A stretch of DNA of 64,000 bases, taken from the NCBI GenBank assembly GCA_963978905.1, contig OZ022257.1, positions 56,438,873 through 56,502,872 on the forward strand, in the 5' to 3' direction. Each line of letters begins with the position of its first letter. Position 1 is the stretch's first letter. A program made the translations under genes and the position numbers. The notes beneath the pieces are model-generated. The model was not told the DNA's origin and ran no database searches. It saw only the letters and a program-made list of their open reading frames with translations. Positions 58,451-64,000 of this stretch are shown piece by piece. This DNA comes from Trichostrongylus colubriformis (taxonomy: Eukaryota; Nematoda; Chromadorea; Rhabditida; Trichostrongylidae).

Positions 58451-58712
58451 CCCGAGAGAGGGTGGGTTCCACGAGGTCGAATTCCCGCTGCGCGGCGGTG
58501 CACTCGCGGCGCCCCCGTACAACTCGCCATATCGATTGCCCTTGGTTGCCTGGCCGAGCGTGACTGCGCCACGTCTGCACTTTCCACTCATGCCACACTG
58601 CCTCGCTTGAAGGGTGCCGTGCCCTGCCACTGGCACTCGCACCCGCCAAGCCGCTCATCGCGGCGGCCGCGCAATTCGACCTCGTGGACCCCACACCCTG
58701 AGAGAAGGTGCA
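58451..58712. repeat. Inverted-repeat element, GC-rich
   Basis: The outer parts are imperfect inverted copies: GAGAGGGTGGGTTCCACGAG with GTCGAATTC on the left, and AATTCGACCTCGTGGACCC ending in CTGAGAGAAGG on the right. The interior is shared in reverse with 54110-54350. It looks like a MITE; open frames on both strands are side effects of high GC. Confidence 0.65.
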
Positions 58713-58949
58713 CCGCATCACAGATCCCGAGTAGCATCATGGCGTTACCCAGTGAAAACCAACTGGCAGTTGGCAGCCGGCCTTATATACCGGCTTCGAT
58801 CACAGAGCGGACGGGCCGGGAAGCGCGGTGGCCCGGAGGCCATCGTCGCGGCCATCCGCGACAACAAGGGTAATGAACTCGAAATACAAGGTTTATCTAG
58901 GATAGACAGCTCCCAAAGGTAATGAAGACGTCTGCACAGCGATCCATCT

Positions 58950-60390
58950 ATAAAGGTCGCGCGCTTCATTGCAACCACACGGACACAGGCAATTCGGGCG
59001 TTTTATCCAAGGTTTTCAATGTCGTCTGGAACTAACTACTTCAGTTATATCAGTTGTTACGTCATTGGAAGAGGCAGCAGGTCCACCTGTTTTTGAGCAA
59101 AGGGGTATAGAACCCATGAATAGCTTCCACCTGAGAGGGTTCGAATTCGTTTTTATGATCACATTGTTTTTGATTTTTCCTTCCTCTCCAGGATTGGATC
59201 GTTCAACACTGTTGGCCATCGTGGTTTTCGAAGTTGTGAATGGTGCTGGGAAGAAGTACCTAGGATCCTACTCGAGCCTTAGGCGGTAGAGGACGGCGCT
59301 GAATGCACGGTTTCAACCGCATAAAAACGGTCAAAGCATATACTCCTGTGCCTTAGTCCGAGTACGTGTTTAGGTCACGTTTATGCTTTGCGCCGTCAGG
59401 GCGCGGCTGGGTCACAGGCAGCAAGGCAGAGGAGCACGGGTAATGTGTAAAAACGACGCAGGCAACGAGACAGAGTTGCACAGGCGGATACGCAAGGGCA
59501 CGCAGTCACGCCTCGTCGTCGGCACCACAAAGTGTGAAAGTGGGCTGAGGTTGTCGTAGTAGGGATTACTTGGGACCAAAGAAGTTCTTACTTGAAAAAT
59601 TAATAGAATGCTTTTATTACTGCTCACTGCTTTGAGGACAAAGTGAGGAACATTACATGATACTGTCTCCTTCTTGAGGATCCCCTCCCACACATGGTTA
59701 GAAGGAAGAACCACATATTTTTGTAAGAGTGCCATCGATCTCACAATCATGAGTGAGTGATGGGTACTGCTGAAATGGCCCAGTAGGATGCGATGCTGGT
59801 GTTCCAAAAGTCTCATATTCGAATCTTCGATGGTACATTTGCTCCTTAATAGCTCTCGCATACATCGACGGAACTATCGTTCTTTCCCACGCCTATATTG
59901 CTACTGTAATTGACCACCAGTCAGCTGTATCAGTTGTGCTCACGAAGGGTGTGCAGCCTTATGTCGAATTTTCACTTTGCGGCGTCGCCTTCGCGGGCCA
60001 TCAGCGCGACTTGCCGCAGTCTGTTGGAATTCCGCTCAGGACGCAATGGGATGGCACCGTGAGAGGCCTCCAAAGAAGAGGTGTTTTCCATGATTGCTGT
60101 AAACGTTGTTTATTCGATTGCATGTTTACGTATTTTTTCTATTTAATCCTCTCGCGTATCATACAAAACTTCAAAGCGTGAAGTATAAAACTTTGAAGGG
60201 AGTGTGCGCAATGTACGCAATCACATGCGAAGAAGCCAACTCGCACTCGCCGCTCGCGGTCGCACGAAAATTCTACATTGGGATTGGATTTATGCAATGT
60301 TAATTCCTCAAAGAGGAGGGAGAGTTCATGGTTTGCCTTATGCCAGTACAGTGCACAGGGTGTATTTCATTAGGACAGAAAAATCTCTTT
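58950..60390. other. Stretch without a recognised gene
   Basis: No supported exon. Short frames on both strands lack recognisable motifs. Confidence 0.4.
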
Positions 60391-60398
60391 GCGGTAAT

Positions 60399-60545
60399 CG
60401 GTGTGCGACGGGATGGTGCGAACTATGCGTGCCGTATGGAAGGGTCGTGATGCGATAACGATGCTCTACGCCTTACTCTAGGCATTATCGCTTCAGGACT
60501 TAACAAATACGGCGCGCATAGCTCGCACCATCGCGTCGCCCGCCG
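60399..60545. repeat. GC-rich inverted repeat
   Basis: Arms at about 60399-60437 (GGGATGGTGCGAACTATGCG) and 60506-60545 (CGCGCATAGCTCGCACCATC) are complementary with a few mismatches around a 70-bp spacer. Probably a small MITE. Confidence 0.65.
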
Positions 60546-60581
60546 CACGCGGTTGCGCGACGTTTCTGTGCTAACGATATA

Positions 60582-61090
60582 CAGTAGCGCTCAAAAGTCT
60601 TTGGCGAAATGGTCTCTCACCTGGGTTTTTTCACTTGTAACTTTTTTGAAACTGCACCGATTTAAGAGAAATTTTAGTATGTTGTACTCGGAGACACTGC
60701 ATACTTAATATACCATTTTGGCGCGCAACGGCGTAGGTTAAGTGGTTATATGAAATTTTTCAATTTTGGCATGCCATCGCTATGCCGTCCCGCAGTGCCG
60801 CTGTCATCAAAAATCGTGGTCTTTCAACAGAATATTAATGTTCTCTGAGGCTTGCTCTTTTTGTTTTTGTATAGAAAGCCGGTTTTCTCGAACAAGCCTC
60901 TTACTTTTTTTTTGGGTGGTCTTGTAGTAAATTCTTGTAAGAAATCATGAAAAGTGGCAAGCGGCGCTCAAGTAGAAGGAAATGTCTACAATAGGTTTAG
61001 GCACCACATATTAAAATTTTGTCAAATTTTGTCAAGTAGAAAAAAAGTTATGACAAAAAAGTTTTGGCCGAAGACTTTTGAGCGCTACTG
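60582..61090. mobile_element. Tc1/mariner-like MITE, copy 2
   Basis: A 509-bp element flanked by TA (60580-60581 and 61091-61092) with TIRs CAGTAGCGCTCAAAAGTCTT and complement. It is the reverse-oriented match of 30044-30550 over its whole length. Non-coding. Confidence 0.92.
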
Positions 61091-61410
61091 TACATCCCAG
61101 TGCACATGGCTCGGTTCTTGGTCTTAGCTACTTCGGGTTTGTCCTCCAAAGCTTTCGCTCTCATTGTCAGCTCAAAGGATTGTGGAGTAATTGGGTCTGG
61201 CTTAGACTAGAGGCTCAAGCTCCTGCGACCTTTCGCTTAGGTCAGCAGGCGAATGGCATTCAATTCTGGAGAGGCTTGCGCCGAGCCGCCGTGGAGTCCG
61301 GTATTCTCAAGGGATGGTAATTTCTGCAGAGAATTTTGTCATTCATCAGCAGTTTTCTTTGCCCACTCCAGGCGAGAGATTCGGTGGTCAGCGGCACTAG
61401 GGGAAAAGGA

Positions 61411-61516
61411 CCTGGTCGATGGTTAGGTTCTTATCGGTAAGTTTTCCTCCCAAGAAAAAAAAAACGAAAAGCAAAGTTTGGAAACCTAACAGAGAAGAAT
61501 CTAACCATCGACCAGG
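61411..61516. repeat. Inverted repeat with 22-bp arms
   Basis: Arms 61411-61432 (CCTGGTCGATGGTTAGGTTC) and 61495-61516 are complementary with one mismatch, around an A-rich 62-bp spacer. Confidence 0.8.
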
Positions 61517-61819
61517 TTCTTGAGCCGCTTACCCTTTCACAATGGGTGAGCTGCAAGAGGTCTGCTGAATCGAAGTGATCTCGGCTCAGTGCGATACATG
61601 CTGGTCGGCATTGATCGGCTATCGACTTATCGCATAAGCACATATGCCATCGTCGTAGCAGCGAATTCGCGCAAATGAACGAGTGAGAGCTCGCAAAAGA
61701 TGGTCGTGTAGGGGAGGGGGATAAATCTGAATTGAGATAGTTGTGTAGCTCCCCATAGCTTTGACCAAAATTGAGCCGTGTGTGGAAGGGAACCAGGTCC
61801 GTATGAGTCCAATACTCAT

Positions 61820-64000
61820 TGAGCTATTGTCTCACACTATGGAAGAGTTTGAGAAGCGTTATGAACCAGGCACCGTTCATTCCTAGTTGCCTTCCCACCT
61901 CCGTCTTTACATTGTCCATAGGTGTACGTTAACGCTGACTACCGATCCACCTAGGAACCCACGCAGATGAGATTGGTAAGACCTCCACTTGTTCCTTTAC
62001 CTGGGTTACATTCTTGAAAGAGACGGAAATATAGGAGACCGAGCACAGTCGCTGGATATCAGAACCAAAGACAAAATTATGCACCATTTTACCCATCATG
62101 TAGGTGTGAAAATGTCACACTGGTGGCAGGGTAAGGTGGCTTCGAAGGACCTCGTACATGATAAGATTTTTCGGTAGAATTTACTTTCCTTCCGACCAGA
62201 ACTTCGATTTCTTCTTTTGGAAGTGAATCCAACCAAGAAGAACCTGGGCATGGACGAGGACCTTGTGCCCCTACTGCAGAGTTTTGAGTGCACATGAACA
62301 ACCGTTGTGTCGATAAGACTCACCGTTTCTAATAGGCCATCGCCTGCTATAAATTTATTTGAATAAATGAACTCTTCAATCACAGGAAAAAATCAATGCT
62401 AAGTTTGGGACATGACCGAGAAGTCTATATGGAACAGGTTCCCTCACCCTCACCTGTCACTCTGAATGAACTGCATGGAGTCTAATCAATAAGGCCAACA
62501 TTTCTGTGTCCCCCCCTCCTTCCCTCGGGGTAGGTGCGATCGAACGAATCCCGAGAAGCTTCTCCTTAGTTCGCTTGTAGGCCTGAGCTGGACGAGGAAG
62601 TACAGATCGCGCGGCAGTGCAGGCGGAAGAAGCCACTGAACGCAGTGGTTTTAGGCTTTCGGCAAAACCTAAAGGCCGCAAACCACGTGAGCCATTGTTC
62701 AGAGCTCGTGGTTCACGCTATTCAGGCGTATCATTTACCTGATCAATACGTGTATGATACGTGTCTTATCCTTTTGCCTGCATCATGAATCGCGAATTTT
62801 GAAAAACACCTGAGGATGTGCAACACTGCAAAACCGTAAAATTGCAGCCTGACGGCGACCTCACTCATTCCTTCTCACTCGGTAGAACCGATCATGTTAC
62901 GCAGCCTTCTTCTATGCTAACTGTACGTAGTGACGTCTCTCCTGCTCACATGCTCTCTCTCGTACGCGGGGCACAGGCAGAGCAACGGAAATGGCAGTTG
63001 GCGATAAATAGAAGCTGTCCCAGGGAGTGTCACAGGGAGCCGCGCACTCCTTGTAACATTTCCCCCTGAATTATCTAGACTCTTCGTTTGGTACTCGACC
63101 AATCTTGAAGAGAGCGGGCCGACAAAATCTATAGGTATCCTGGTTCGTTAATTCGCCATTTGCCTAATAGCTAACTGTATACAGGTTCGCACACTCCGAA
63201 CATCGCTTAAGAGCAGCATTAGGGGGAACTCAGACGAAAGGTAAAAGAAGTAGTGAATCTCAAAGTCGAGATGCCTAGTAACGGGACGGCGGAGAAAAAA
63301 CGGATCGAAATGGCCAAAAACCCTAAAAATAGTACCCCCTTTTCTCGTTGATCTTCAACGCGAACGATCTTTCCGTAAAGAAGCGGATACTCCGAACGAA
63401 ATTTCTATTGACATGCTGCTAAGTGAACACAAGGGGATGTTTGATAATATGACAGCATTTTTTCCTGGAATGAGATTCAGGCTGAAACTGTGAAAGCGTG
63501 CTGCAATTCCTTCGATCTCACCGCATATCCTTCGCCGCTCTCATTGTAGCACCAGGTATCACGTCGATAGGGGTCGGGGTCGATTATTGAAAGGCGGCAG
63601 CTCGTATTCCCTGTGCCGTTACCGCAGCTCGGAGGCGCACTTTCTTCACAGGGATTTCGCCACAGATAGCCTTCCTAGGCTCATAAATTCCATGTAAGTA
63701 ACTTCTTTCAGCGATTTCTCAATAACCACATTACCCCTAATGCTGTCTTTAAAGTCACTCGGGCAAAATTCAGAACCATTCACAGATGATAGAGAAGCTT
63801 TAATCGAATGATCTATCTAGCTCTGGCACGCCCCATATCATCGATCACAACGAAGGCGTATGATAATGCATGAGGTGATTTCGTTTTTCCTTCCTCCTTC
63901 TGTCCAACGTGAGCCTTTTTTTAGCTGAAATCAGAAGAATGTGAGTTGAAGGTGTTTCTTCAGAAGAATCGCAGGAAGGGATTAAGATACCTTTTCCTCG
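61820..64000. other. Stretch without a recognised gene to the window end
   Basis: No exon, RNA gene or element that I can support. Confidence 0.45.

Noticed and set aside
58377..58922. Long frames on both strands
   Set aside because: High GC and an inverted-repeat structure remove stops on both strands; there are no motifs or splice support.
1..64000. CRISPR arrays, rRNA, bacterial operons or tRNA genes
   Set aside because: No regularly spaced repeats, no rRNA blocks and no intact tRNA cloverleaf seen; box A/B motifs occur only in SINE-like repeats.

Overview
This is a eukaryotic window, most likely from a parasitic strongylid (hookworm-like) nematode. Exons are short, splice sites match the nematode pattern (GTAAGT/GTGAGT donors, TTTTCAG-type acceptors), and the intergenic and intronic DNA is crowded with mariner/Tc1-type elements, MITEs, a tRNA-derived SINE and an LTR element. 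I recognise one conserved gene: the calmodulin-binding transcription activator, orthologous to C. elegans camt-1 and the animal/plant CAMTA family. It lies on the + strand, and I could follow its exons from 23667 to a stop codon at 57490.

Layout. 1-23.6 kb is gene-poor. It holds a possible two-exon small membrane protein gene on the minus strand (about 2 kb), dispersed repeats, a mariner remnant keeping only the DNA-binding end (4.6-5.1 kb), several tRNA-derived SINE copies, and two full-length copies of a TIR element with ends CAGGGGGTGCC (8.9 and 15.5 kb). It also holds a structurally intact but apparently non-autonomous LTR retrotransposon (10758-14874, LTRs identical as far as I can read, TSD ACAAG) whose 5' LTR and flank are duplicated just upstream. 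From 23.7 to 57.5 kb the CAMTA gene is laid out as 29 exons that join in a single open frame of about 1,105 codons, with compatible phase at every junction. The domain order is CG-1 DNA-binding domain, serine-rich linker, IPT/TIG domain, ankyrin repeats, a conserved region ending in a DALPDRIK-type motif, IQ motifs, and a short tail. The true N-terminus, before the exon at 23667, was not found. 57.5-64 kb shows no recognisable gene, only GC-rich repeat debris, inverted repeats and a second copy of a roughly 507-bp Tc1-like MITE.

The introns of the CAMTA gene are where most mobile DNA sits. Intron 4 holds a three-level nest: a palindromic mariner derivative, interrupted by a TIR transposon, itself interrupted by a third inverted-repeat element. 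The 16.9-kb intron separating the central region from the IQ motifs holds three recognisable mariner derivatives, one of them inserted in a SINE and one a head-to-head palindrome, plus foldback elements. Nothing here looks like a multi-gene system; the interest lies in the gene's architecture and the transposon structures.
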